DNA of 64,000 nt, taken from contig CAVVPG010000004.1 of assembly GCA_963750075.1 (NCBI GenBank), positions 310,001 to 374,000 on the forward strand. The letters are read 5' to 3'. Numbering within the stretch: the first letter of the stretch is position 1; each line of letters starts with the position of its first letter. Of this stretch, positions 39,903 through 47,401 are shown piece after piece. Source of the stretch: Bog-473 sp963750075 (lineage in GTDB: Bacteria; Actinomycetota; Acidimicrobiia; Acidimicrobiales; RAAP-2). A model generated the notes under the pieces. That model had not been told where the DNA came from and did no database searches. It worked only from the letters and a program-made list of their open reading frames with translations. The translations under genes were made by a program, and so were the position numbers.

Positions 39903-40238
39903 ATGGCACGTGTCAGGCAGACCAGCCCGGCGCAGCGGCGCCATGCCGCCGCGATGAGGCGGGACGGCGCATTGTCCCGGCTCTCCAACATCACCGCGGC
40001 CATCGGAGTGGCCATCATCACGGCCGTCGGAGCGCTGGGCATCTACGTCGGTAAGGCGCTTCCCGGGCATCACGCCGCGGCCTCGACGGGAGGTTCGACT
40101 TCGACCGGCAACGGAGGTCTGCCGAGCGGCAACAGCGGGGCTCCCGCGGGCAACAGCGGTCAGGCGGCCCTCAACCCGCCGTCGACGCCGACACAGGGCG
40201 CATCGGGTCCCGCGCCGGTGACCAGCGGATCGAGTTGA
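39903..40238 (+). CDS. Small anchored Ser/Gly/Pro-rich protein, first gene of the redox/DPA operon
   Basis: This 111-residue protein has a basic N-terminus (RRHAAAMRRDGALSRL) and a single membrane segment (ITAAIGVAIITAVGALGIYV, about 30-49). An outward-facing tail of Ser, Gly, Asn, Pro and Thr ends APVTSGSS. It has no Cys or recognisable FMN-binding domain. In actinobacteria, short proteins of this kind often adjoin ApbE and ferric-reductase-like genes, a point I recall but cannot verify here. It overlaps the ApbE start by one base (TGATG). It might be a structural anchor or a flavinylation acceptor. Neither role is shown. Confidence 0.7.
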   Translation: MARVRQTSPAQRRHAAAMRRDGALSRLSNITAAIGVAIITAVGALGIYVGKALPGHHAAASTGGSTSTGNGGLPSGNSGAPAGNSGQAALNPPSTPTQGASGPAPVTSGSS

Positions 40239-41206
40239 TGTCCGAGTCGTGTGTCCACACCCGCACGCAGCGCGTCTTCAGGACCCGTGCCCTCGGCACG
40301 ATCGCCGAGCTCATGGTGTCCGACATGTCGACACTGGTCGCGGCATCCGAGCTGCTCGAGCGCGAGCTCGAGCGCATCGACCGCGTGGCCAGTAGGTTCC
40401 GGAGCGACTCGGAGCTCAGTCGGCTGAACGCGGCGGCCGGGTCGGCGGCGGAGGTCAGCGCCGACCTCCTGGAGGCGATCGAGGTGGCCGTAGCCATGGC
40501 CGCCGCGACGCAGGGACTGGTCGACCCCACCGTGGGCGTCGCGATGACCCGGTTGGGCTATGACCGCGATTTCTCACTCGTGCTCCCCGGCGTCGACGGT
40601 GACCTGCCGCTCGCACAGGCGGCGCCGGGATGGCGGTCCGTTTCCGTCGATCCACAGCGGCGTCTCGTGACGATCCCCGAACACTGCGCCCTGGATCTGG
40701 GCGCCACGGCCAAGGCGCTGGCGGCCGACCGAGCGGCAACGAACATCCACCGTCAGCTCGGCTGCGGCGCGCTGGTCTCGTTGGGCGGTGACGTCGCCAC
40801 GGCCGGCCCCGCTCCCGCGGGCGGATTCGTCGTCGGCATCGCCGAGACCTGCACCTCGCCGGCCGCTTCCGAGGCGGTCAGCATCGCCTCGGGCGGGCTC
40901 GCGTCGTCGGGCATCGGCGTGCGGCAGTGGCGCCTCGGCGCGTGCAGGGTCCATCACATCGTGGACCCGACGACCTGTCTGCCGGCGACCCCGTGCTGGC
41001 GTACGGTCACCACGACCGCCGCCACCTGCGTGGAGGCGAACGCAGCGTCGACCGCGGCCATCGTGCTGGGCGAGCGCGCCGTCGGTTGGCTGGAGGGGCT
41101 CGGGCTTCCCGGCCGGCTGGAGAGCCTCGCCGGGGAGGTCGTGTACACCCCGGGGTGGCCGAACCCCCGCTCACCTCTCGAGGAGCTCGGAACGAAGGAC
41201 ACATGA
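40238..41206 (+). CDS. apbE: ApbE-family FAD:protein FMN transferase
   Basis: This 322-residue ApbE-fold protein has typical segments: SRFRSDSELSRLNAAAGS, ALDLGATAKALAADRAA (flavin and metal region), GALVSLGGDVATAGP, VHHIVDPTTCLPATPCWRTV and CVEANAASTAAIVLG. The usual acidic metal ligand in the last motif is Asn here (EANAAST). This also occurs, as I recall, in the actinobacterial subgroup linked to ferric-reductase genes. ApbE attaches FMN from FAD to Ser/Thr of target proteins. No signal peptide is visible, unlike exported ApbE. It overlaps its neighbours by 1 and 4 bases. Confidence 0.9.
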   Translation: MSESCVHTRTQRVFRTRALGTIAELMVSDMSTLVAASELLERELERIDRVASRFRSDSELSRLNAAAGSAAEVSADLLEAIEVAVAMAAATQGLVDPTVGVAMTRLGYDRDFSLVLPGVDGDLPLAQAAPGWRSVSVDPQRRLVTIPEHCALDLGATAKALAADRAATNIHRQLGCGALVSLGGDVATAGPAPAGGFVVGIAETCTSPAASEAVSIASGGLASSGIGVRQWRLGACRVHHIVDPTTCLPATPCWRTVTTTAATCVEANAASTAAIVLGERAVGWLEGLGLPGRLESLAGEVVYTPGWPNPRSPLEELGTKDT

Positions 41207-42324
41207 TCGGCGTGCTGGTTGCGAGCGTCGGGCACGGCTCGGCTGCGTTGTGGTACCTGACGCGGGCCACGGGGCTCGTGTCCCTCCTCGTCCTCTCCGC
41301 GACCGTGGTCCTGGGAACCGTCGCCTCGGTGGGATGGACCACCGACCGCTGGCCCCGTTTCCTCTCCCAGTCGGTCCATCGGAATCTCTCCCTGTTCTGC
41401 CTCGCCCTGATCGGCATCCATGTCGTCTCCACCGTGGGCGACGGGTACGTCCCCATCGGCCTGGCTGACGCCGTCATCCCCTTCCGGTCTCCCTACCGCC
41501 CGATCTGGGTCGGGCTCGGTGCGCTGGCCCTCGACCTCCTCCTCGCCGTCGCCATCACCAGCGCCCTCCGCAGGCGCATCGGGGTGGCGGCGTGGCGTGG
41601 TGTCCACTGGCTGGCGTACGCCTGCTGGCCCATCGCCGCGGTGCACGGGCTGGGCTCCGGCTCCGACACCCGCCTTCCCGGTGCGATGCTCGTGTTCGTC
41701 GGTTGCACGGGCTCGGTCGCCGCGGCCGTCGCCTGGCGTCTGGCCGTCGGCCGGGCGCGCTCGGCCAGCTGGCGGCTCGGCGGCGCCGCCGCGGGGGCCG
41801 CCGTCCTCTTCGTGATCGCAGCGTTCGCCGTGGCCGGTCCGCTCCGGCCCGGCTGGTCGCACCGGGCCGGTACGTCGACGGCACTCCTCGCCCAATTGTC
41901 GGGCTCCGCCGCCACGTCGTTCTCCGGGGCGACGACGAACCCGTCGCGCCCCCAGCCCCACTCTGCGTCCGCGGCATCCGGGGTCCCGACCACTCCCTTC
42001 CAGACCTCGGTGTCGGGAACGGTCGCGACATCGGCGCCGAACGCGACCGGCGAGTCCGAGGTCAGCCTGAGCTTGCAACTGGCGGACACTTCGACACCTG
42101 TCCAGATCCACATCATCGGTCCGTCCGTCAGCGGAGGGGTGGAGATGCGCCGCAGCGCAGTGTCCTTCGGTCCACTGAACGGTCAGGTGACCGCCCTCGA
42201 CGGGTCGAACATCGGCGCCGTCGTCACCGGGCCCACGGGATCCCTCAGCCTGACCATGAATCTCTCGCTCGATCCGGGTACTGGCACGCTCACGGGGCAG
42301 CTCGCCGGGAGCCAGGCGTCGTGA
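41203..42324 (+). CDS. Ferric reductase-like transmembrane domain protein
   Basis: This 373-residue protein has an N-terminal membrane part of about 230 residues with six or seven helices. Helix-borne His residues fit haem binding: SQSVHRNLSLFCLALIGIHV and GVHWLAYACWPIAAVHGLG, two HxxxxxH-like pairs as in ferric-reductase/NOX/YedZ domains. The C-terminal 130 residues are Ser/Thr-rich, then beta-rich, and likely extracytoplasmic (SGGVEMRRSAVSFGPLNGQV). The domain moves electrons across the membrane through haems. In this operon electrons could come from the NuoF-like protein and ferredoxin. The outside acceptor is unknown. Confidence 0.85.
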   Translation: MIGVLVASVGHGSAALWYLTRATGLVSLLVLSATVVLGTVASVGWTTDRWPRFLSQSVHRNLSLFCLALIGIHVVSTVGDGYVPIGLADAVIPFRSPYRPIWVGLGALALDLLLAVAITSALRRRIGVAAWRGVHWLAYACWPIAAVHGLGSGSDTRLPGAMLVFVGCTGSVAAAVAWRLAVGRARSASWRLGGAAAGAAVLFVIAAFAVAGPLRPGWSHRAGTSTALLAQLSGSAATSFSGATTNPSRPQPHSASAASGVPTTPFQTSVSGTVATSAPNATGESEVSLSLQLADTSTPVQIHIIGPSVSGGVEMRRSAVSFGPLNGQVTALDGSNIGAVVTGPTGSLSLTMNLSLDPGTGTLTGQLAGSQAS

Positions 42325-43631
42325 GCCTCACCTTGCGCAGCGGCGCCAGGAGCGCTCCGACGGCGGGGAGACGACTGCTGCATGGGCTCTCGGGCGGCAC
42401 CCCGGAGCCGGGGCTGGCAACGCACCTCGACCGGTGGGGCGACCCGCGCCTGCGCGAGGGCCGGCTCGTCGACGAGCTCGAGCAGAGCGGCCTGGTGGGC
42501 CACGGCGGCGCATGGTTCCCCGTCTCGGCCAAGTGGAGAGCGGTCGCCGGCGCCTCGCGCCGACGCTCGGTCGTGATCGCCAACGGAGCCGAGAGCGAGC
42601 CGGCGAGCCGAAAGGACGCATTCCTGCTCACGCATGCACCGCACCTGGTGCTCGACGGCCTGGTGCTCGCTGCCGGCGCGCTGCGGGCCCAGCGGGCCAT
42701 CGTGTACGCGCCGGCTCGGAGCATCCCGGACGTGGAGGTCGCCATCGCTGAGCGGCGCGGCCGCCACCTCGATCCGATCGCCATCGAGACCGCGGAGGCA
42801 CCGGACGCGTTCATCGCCGGCCAGGAGTCCGCGGTCGTCAGCGCACTCAACGGGCACCGAGGCGCCATCCCCTCCTTCGTGGGGTTGACGCCCGTCCGCG
42901 AGCGCGGGGTGGCGGGCCGGCCGACGCTCGTCCAGAACGCCGAGACGCTGGCCCACGTCGCCCTCGTCGCCCGCTTCGGCGCGACGTGGTTCCGGGAGCT
43001 CGGCACACCCGACAACCCGGGAACGATGCTGCTGACCGTCAACCGCCAGGACGGCCCACTGATCGCCGAGGCGGTTCTGGGCTCGTCGCTGCGACAGGCC
43101 GCGGGCCTGGACCACGAGGACCTGGCCCGGACTCGAGGGGTGCTCCTCGGCGGCTACGGCGGAGCGTGGGTGTCTCGCGAGGTGTTCGGCGAGCTCGAGG
43201 TGTCCGAGAAGGCAGCCCGCAGAGCCGGGGCAACCCTCGGCGCAGGAGTGGTCGCCCCACTTCCAACCGACGTCTGCCCCCTCGCCGAGATGGCGGACGT
43301 GGTCCGCTACATGGCGGGCCAGGGCGCCGGCCAGTGCGGCCCGTGCGTCCACGGCCTGGCCGAATTGGCGGACACCCTGGACCAGCTGGCCTATGGCGCA
43401 GCGGGCGGGCGAGGCACCGATCGGATCCTCGAGATCTGTAACCTGGTTGAAGGAAGAGGCGCCTGCCGACACCCGGACGGTGTCGCCCGGTTCGTACGGA
43501 GTGGGCTGCGCGTCTTCGCCGACGAGGTCACATCGCACCAGCGCCGAGGGTGCTGCACCCAGATAGGCGCATCGAGAGTGCTCCCGGTTGTCGGCAGGAT
43601 CGCGAGGAGGAGGCTGGTGAGCAGGGCATGA
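42321..43631 (+). CDS. NuoF-like NADH dehydrogenase flavoprotein
   Basis: This 436-residue homologue of the complex I 51-kDa subunit has GHGGAWFPVSAKW and IANGAESEPASRKDAF, the FMN/NADH site in degenerate form (canonical GRGGAGFPxGxKW and NxDEGEPGxxKD). A soluble-ligand-binding (SLBB) domain and a C-terminal iron-sulfur region follow (GQCGPCVHGLAEL and GRGACRHPDG). No NuoE or NuoG partner is nearby, so this is not complex I. It probably passes electrons from NAD(P)H to the ferredoxin encoded next, and on to the haem membrane protein encoded upstream. It overlaps both flanking genes by 4 bases. Confidence 0.85.
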   Translation: MSLTLRSGARSAPTAGRRLLHGLSGGTPEPGLATHLDRWGDPRLREGRLVDELEQSGLVGHGGAWFPVSAKWRAVAGASRRRSVVIANGAESEPASRKDAFLLTHAPHLVLDGLVLAAGALRAQRAIVYAPARSIPDVEVAIAERRGRHLDPIAIETAEAPDAFIAGQESAVVSALNGHRGAIPSFVGLTPVRERGVAGRPTLVQNAETLAHVALVARFGATWFRELGTPDNPGTMLLTVNRQDGPLIAEAVLGSSLRQAAGLDHEDLARTRGVLLGGYGGAWVSREVFGELEVSEKAARRAGATLGAGVVAPLPTDVCPLAEMADVVRYMAGQGAGQCGPCVHGLAELADTLDQLAYGAAGGRGTDRILEICNLVEGRGACRHPDGVARFVRSGLRVFADEVTSHQRRGCCTQIGASRVLPVVGRIARRRLVSRA

Positions 43632-43843
43632 GCCGCTGGAGTCTTGATTTGGTCGTCGACCCGATCGCCTGCGACGGACGTGGCGTGTGCGCCGAGATGC
43701 TCCCCGAACGCATCGAGCTCGACCGCTGGGGCTACCCCATCGTCGAGGGAGCAGAGATTGCCCCCGCCCTCGTCGAGCATGCGGTGCGGGCTGTCCGGGC
43801 CTGCCCCCGCCAGGCCCTCCACCTGGTGGAGCGCCGGTGCTGA
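43628..43843 (+). CDS. Small ferredoxin (3Fe-4S type)
   Basis: This 71-residue acidic ferredoxin has cluster ligands CDGRGVC and a downstream CPRQAL. Only three cluster Cys are in canonical positions (C-x5-C ... C-P), the pattern of single 3Fe-4S ferredoxins that serve actinobacterial P450s and related oxidoreductases. The overall shape 'VDPIACDGRGVCAEMLPERI...VRACPRQAL' is typical. It starts at ATG 43628, overlapping the NuoF-like stop by 4 bases, and likely carries electrons for that protein. Confidence 0.88.
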   Translation: MSRWSLDLVVDPIACDGRGVCAEMLPERIELDRWGYPIVEGAEIAPALVEHAVRAVRACPRQALHLVERRC

Positions 43844-45075
43844 GCCCGCCCATCGACGAAGTCGAGGTCGGGCCGCCCGAACCGAGCTCCCGGGCATCCC
43901 GGACGAAGGCGCGCTGGTCCAAGGCGCGCATCCACCGACGGCGGCGCCGGATCGTCGCCGTCATCCTGGCGGCCTTCGGTGTCTTCTTCCTCTGGCTCGC
44001 CTTCTCGCTGGGTGGCGCCCTGACCAACCCGGCACTGGGCAGTTCCATGGGCTCACGAGCCGCAGAGTGGTTCCGTGAGCACGGAGGCGCTTCCGTCGTC
44101 GTCTGGGCCGAGAACCTGTGGTACTCGCACCACCAGCCCAAGATCGGTGGCGCCCTGGCACCCGGCGCCATCCACACACCGAGGACGTCGAGCTCCACGT
44201 CGGTCGCGGCGGCGGTGCCGCACCTCCCCGTTCCCACCCCCATCGTGCCCGTTGCGAGCCCACCCGTTGCCGGCGAGGGCCAGTGGTCGGCCGTCGGCCG
44301 CCCGGTGAAGGGAGTGCCCGCCGTCTACGAGACAATGCTGCGACCCAGCGCCATCCACACCAGCTACGTCGTGGGCGTCGCCTGGATGGATACGAAACTC
44401 CTGAAGGCAACGCTCTATTCCGGGAGCCAGATCCCGGGTGGCGGCCCCTACAGCCACACCGCGCCCATCACCGCGACCGAGTCCGCGTCCCTGGTCGCGG
44501 CTTTCAACGCCGGCTTCCTGATGTCCGATGCGAACGGTGGCTACTACACGGACAACAAGACGGTCGTCCCGTTGCGGACCGGTGCTGCCTCGTTCGTCGT
44601 CTACAAGGACGGCTCATCGACCGTGGGACAATGGGGACGTGACGTCTCCATGGGAGCGAATGTCGTCTCCGTGCGCCAGAACCTGGACCTGCTCGTCGAC
44701 AACGGCGCGGTCGTACCGGGGGCCTACAACCCCGCTCCGGGGCAATGGGGCAAGACCCTCGGCGGCAACCTCTACGTGTGGCGGTCCGGAATCGGTGTGA
44801 CGGCGGACGGCGCCCTCGTCTACGTCGGTGGGCCCGGTCTCGACATCGTCGACCTTGCCAACATCCTGGTCAGGGCCGGTGCCGTGCGGGCCATGGAGAT
44901 GGACATCAACACGGACTGGGTGAACTTCAGCACCTACCAGCCGTCGACCCCAACCGGCCCGGCCACTGCGGCAAACGGCACCGAGCTGCTGCAAGGCATG
45001 ACCGGGACGCCCGGTCGCTACTTCCAATCGTGGTGGGCGCGAGACTTCATCACCATGTCGGCGGCTACGCCATGA
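43837..45075 (+). CDS. Phosphodiester glycosidase (NAGPA-domain) family protein, membrane-anchored
   Basis: This 412-residue protein has a basic cytoplasmic N-terminus and one membrane anchor (RIVAVILAAFGVFFLWLAFS, about 39-58). A Pro/Ser-rich spacer follows, then an extracytoplasmic NAGPA-like domain with AAFNAGFLMSDANGGYYTDN, NVVSVRQNLDLLVDNG and ILVRAGAVRAMEMDINTDW. NAGPA domains cleave sugar-phosphodiesters such as GlcNAc-1-phosphate linkages, while many bacterial members act on wall polymers. The GTG start at 43837 overlaps the ferredoxin gene by 7 bases. Its place next to the DPA genes suggests work on arabinan or other envelope glycans. Confidence 0.85.
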   Translation: MLSPPIDEVEVGPPEPSSRASRTKARWSKARIHRRRRRIVAVILAAFGVFFLWLAFSLGGALTNPALGSSMGSRAAEWFREHGGASVVVWAENLWYSHHQPKIGGALAPGAIHTPRTSSSTSVAAAVPHLPVPTPIVPVASPPVAGEGQWSAVGRPVKGVPAVYETMLRPSAIHTSYVVGVAWMDTKLLKATLYSGSQIPGGGPYSHTAPITATESASLVAAFNAGFLMSDANGGYYTDNKTVVPLRTGAASFVVYKDGSSTVGQWGRDVSMGANVVSVRQNLDLLVDNGAVVPGAYNPAPGQWGKTLGGNLYVWRSGIGVTADGALVYVGGPGLDIVDLANILVRAGAVRAMEMDINTDWVNFSTYQPSTPTGPATAANGTELLQGMTGTPGRYFQSWWARDFITMSAATP

Positions 45076-46040
45076 CCCCAGAGGACCGCTTTCTCGGCCG
45101 CGAGCCGACGACGAACGTGGCGGCGCCGACACACGTCCGCCCCGCCACCGGTACGCGGGCGAGCCTCCTGCTCATCGCTCGGGGCATGCGTCCGCGGCAA
45201 TGGATCAAGAACCTCCTCGTGTTCATGGCTCCCGCGGCTGCGGGTGTCCTCGGGGACTGGCACACGGCACTCCGGGTCACCGCCGCCTTCTTCGTATTCT
45301 GCCTCGTGGCCTCCGGCACCTACCTCGTCAACGACGTCATCGATGCCGACTCCGATCGGTACCACCCGATCAAACGGCACAGGCCCGTCGCCAGCGGTGC
45401 CCTCCGGCCGGGGGTCGCCGCGGGCTCCGGGGCGAGCCTGATCGTCATGGCCGTGGCGGCCGCACTCTTCGTCGGCCCGTGGGGCTTCGCGATCGTCGTG
45501 GCCACCTACGCCGCCCTGAGTGTCGCGTACAGCCTGCGGCTCAAGCGAGAGCCGGTCATGGAGTTGGCCGTGGTCGCTGCGTGCTTCGTCCTCCGGGCGG
45601 TCGCCGGCGGAGTCGTGGCCCACGTCCACCTGTCGAATTGGTTCCTCGTGTTCACGTCGTTCGCCGCCTTGTTCCTCGTGACGGGGAAGCGCTGCGCCGA
45701 GCACGCGCGCCTCGGACACGACCGCGGCGTACACCGACTCGTCCTCGACCAGTACACCGAATCCTTCCTCAAGTCGACCCTGACGATCTCGGCCACGGTG
45801 ACCGTCGCCTCGTATTGCCTGTGGGCGTTCGAACGAACGGGCCTGCTGGCCCACGCCGGCGACGACGCCGTCTGGATCGAGCTCACGGTCATCCCTCTCG
45901 TCCTTGCGATCCTGCACATCTTCCGCGTGCTCGACGCCGGGCAGGGTGGTGAACCGGAGCAGCTGGCCCTGCACGATCACGTCCTCCAGGGCTACGGGGT
46001 GCTCTGGCTCGTGCTCATGGGTCTCGGCCTCTACGGATGA
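45072..46040 (+). CDS. Decaprenyl-phosphate phosphoribosyltransferase (UbiA family)
   Basis: This 322-residue UbiA-type membrane prenyltransferase has MRPRQWIKNLLVFMAPAAAG and the Asp-rich motif NDVIDADSDRYHPIKRHRP. A second conserved region reads YSLRLKREPVMELAVVA. This is the pattern of DPPR synthase (Rv3806c in M. tuberculosis), which joins PRPP to decaprenyl phosphate. About eight or nine hydrophobic helices are present. The next two genes are DprE1 and DprE2, which turn its dephosphorylated product into decaprenylphosphoryl arabinose. A dedicated phosphatase is not seen. It overlaps both neighbours by 4 bases. Confidence 0.9.
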   Translation: MTPEDRFLGREPTTNVAAPTHVRPATGTRASLLLIARGMRPRQWIKNLLVFMAPAAAGVLGDWHTALRVTAAFFVFCLVASGTYLVNDVIDADSDRYHPIKRHRPVASGALRPGVAAGSGASLIVMAVAAALFVGPWGFAIVVATYAALSVAYSLRLKREPVMELAVVAACFVLRAVAGGVVAHVHLSNWFLVFTSFAALFLVTGKRCAEHARLGHDRGVHRLVLDQYTESFLKSTLTISATVTVASYCLWAFERTGLLAHAGDDAVWIELTVIPLVLAILHIFRVLDAGQGGEPEQLALHDHVLQGYGVLWLVLMGLGLYG

Positions 46041-47401
46041 CTCTCACGGTCGCCGCTTCTCCCCAGCCCCTCTCCGGCTGGGGCCGCACTACGCCCACCA
46101 TCGCCATGGTCACCCGGCCGATGGACGCCCAGTGCATCGCGGCCGCGTTCGGGACCCACGCCGCCGGCGTGATTGCCCGAGGCCTGGGCCGGAGCTACGG
46201 GGATGCGGCGCAATGCAGCGGCGGACTGACCGTTGACGTCAGCGGTCTCGACTGGATCGGTACCGTCGACGAGCGCAGCGGGACGATCGAGGTCGGGGCA
46301 GGGGCCAGCCTGCACGACGTGATGCGCGCCACCATCCCAGCCGGTTGGTTCGTGGGGGTCACGCCGGGTACCCGCTACGTGTCGGTGGGTGGGGCCATCG
46401 CGGCAGACGTCCACGGAAAGAACCACCACCGCGACGGGAGCTTCGCCCGCCACGTCGTCGAGATGGCGCTGGTCACGCCGACAGGGACGGTGAACCTCGT
46501 CCCCGACGATGCCGCCGGCTTGTTCTGGGCCACCGCCGGCGGCATGGGGCTCACCGGCGTCGTCGTCAGCGCAACCCTGCGACTGCTCCCGATCGAGACC
46601 TCGTGGATGCTCGTCGACACGGAGCGCTTCACCCGACTCGAGGACCTCATGTCCACGATGGAGGAGTCAGACCATCGATATCGATACAGCGTCGCCTGGC
46701 TCGACTGCATCGGCCAGCGTGGTGGCGGCTATCGGTCCGTGCTCACGCGGGGTGACCATGCCCCCACCGACGCACTCCCCGCACGGTTGCGGGCGCGCCG
46801 GAGGGAGATCCCGGGCGACCCGAGGTTGCGCGTGCCATGCCCGGCACCGCGACATGTCGTCAACCGGCTATCCGTCCGTGCCCTGAACGAGGCATGGTTC
46901 AGAGGATCCTCGAGCTCGGTGGGTTCGCTACGACCCCTGGCGGGCTTCTTCCATCCCCTCGATGGCATCGGCAGCTGGAACCTGCTGTACGGCCGGGACG
47001 GGTTCGTGCAGTACCAATTCGCCGTTCTGCCCGAGCAGGGCGACGTCGTCCACCACGCCGTCGACGCGATCGCGGAGTCGGGGATACCGTCGTTCCTCGC
47101 CGTCTTGAAACGGTTCGGTCCGGGGACGCCCGGGCCGCTCTCATTCGCCCAGGAGGGATGGACGCTGGCTCTCGACTTCCCGCTCGGCCCATCCGGCCTG
47201 CCCGCGCTCCTCGATCATCTCGACGATGTCGTGGCGGACGCCGGCGGCCGCGTCTACCTCGCCAAGGACGCACGATTGCGGCCTGAGCTGCTCCCCGTCA
47301 TGTACCCCAGGCTGGACGACATGAGGTCCGCCTGCCGGCGGGTCGACCCCGACGGGGTCCTCGCCTCTGACCTCTCCCGGCGTCTCGGCATCACGCAGTG
47401 A
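46037..47401 (+). CDS. dprE1: Decaprenylphosphoryl-beta-D-ribose oxidase
   Basis: This 454-residue FAD enzyme of the vanillyl-alcohol-oxidase fold has GLGRSYGDAAQCSGG, YVSVGGAIAADVHGKNHH (His126), FFHPLDGIGSWNLLYGRDGF and GWTLALDFPLGPSGL. A Lys in VYLAKDAR (Lys410) matches the catalytic Lys of M. tuberculosis DprE1. The enzyme oxidises the ribose C2 to the keto intermediate of DPA synthesis. The residue that is Cys387 in M. tuberculosis (GWNVCVDFP), the target of benzothiazinones, is Ala378 here. It overlaps the DPPR synthase and DprE2 genes by 4 bases. Confidence 0.93.
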   Translation: MTLTVAASPQPLSGWGRTTPTIAMVTRPMDAQCIAAAFGTHAAGVIARGLGRSYGDAAQCSGGLTVDVSGLDWIGTVDERSGTIEVGAGASLHDVMRATIPAGWFVGVTPGTRYVSVGGAIAADVHGKNHHRDGSFARHVVEMALVTPTGTVNLVPDDAAGLFWATAGGMGLTGVVVSATLRLLPIETSWMLVDTERFTRLEDLMSTMEESDHRYRYSVAWLDCIGQRGGGYRSVLTRGDHAPTDALPARLRARRREIPGDPRLRVPCPAPRHVVNRLSVRALNEAWFRGSSSSVGSLRPLAGFFHPLDGIGSWNLLYGRDGFVQYQFAVLPEQGDVVHHAVDAIAESGIPSFLAVLKRFGPGTPGPLSFAQEGWTLALDFPLGPSGLPALLDHLDDVVADAGGRVYLAKDARLRPELLPVMYPRLDDMRSACRRVDPDGVLASDLSRRLGITQ

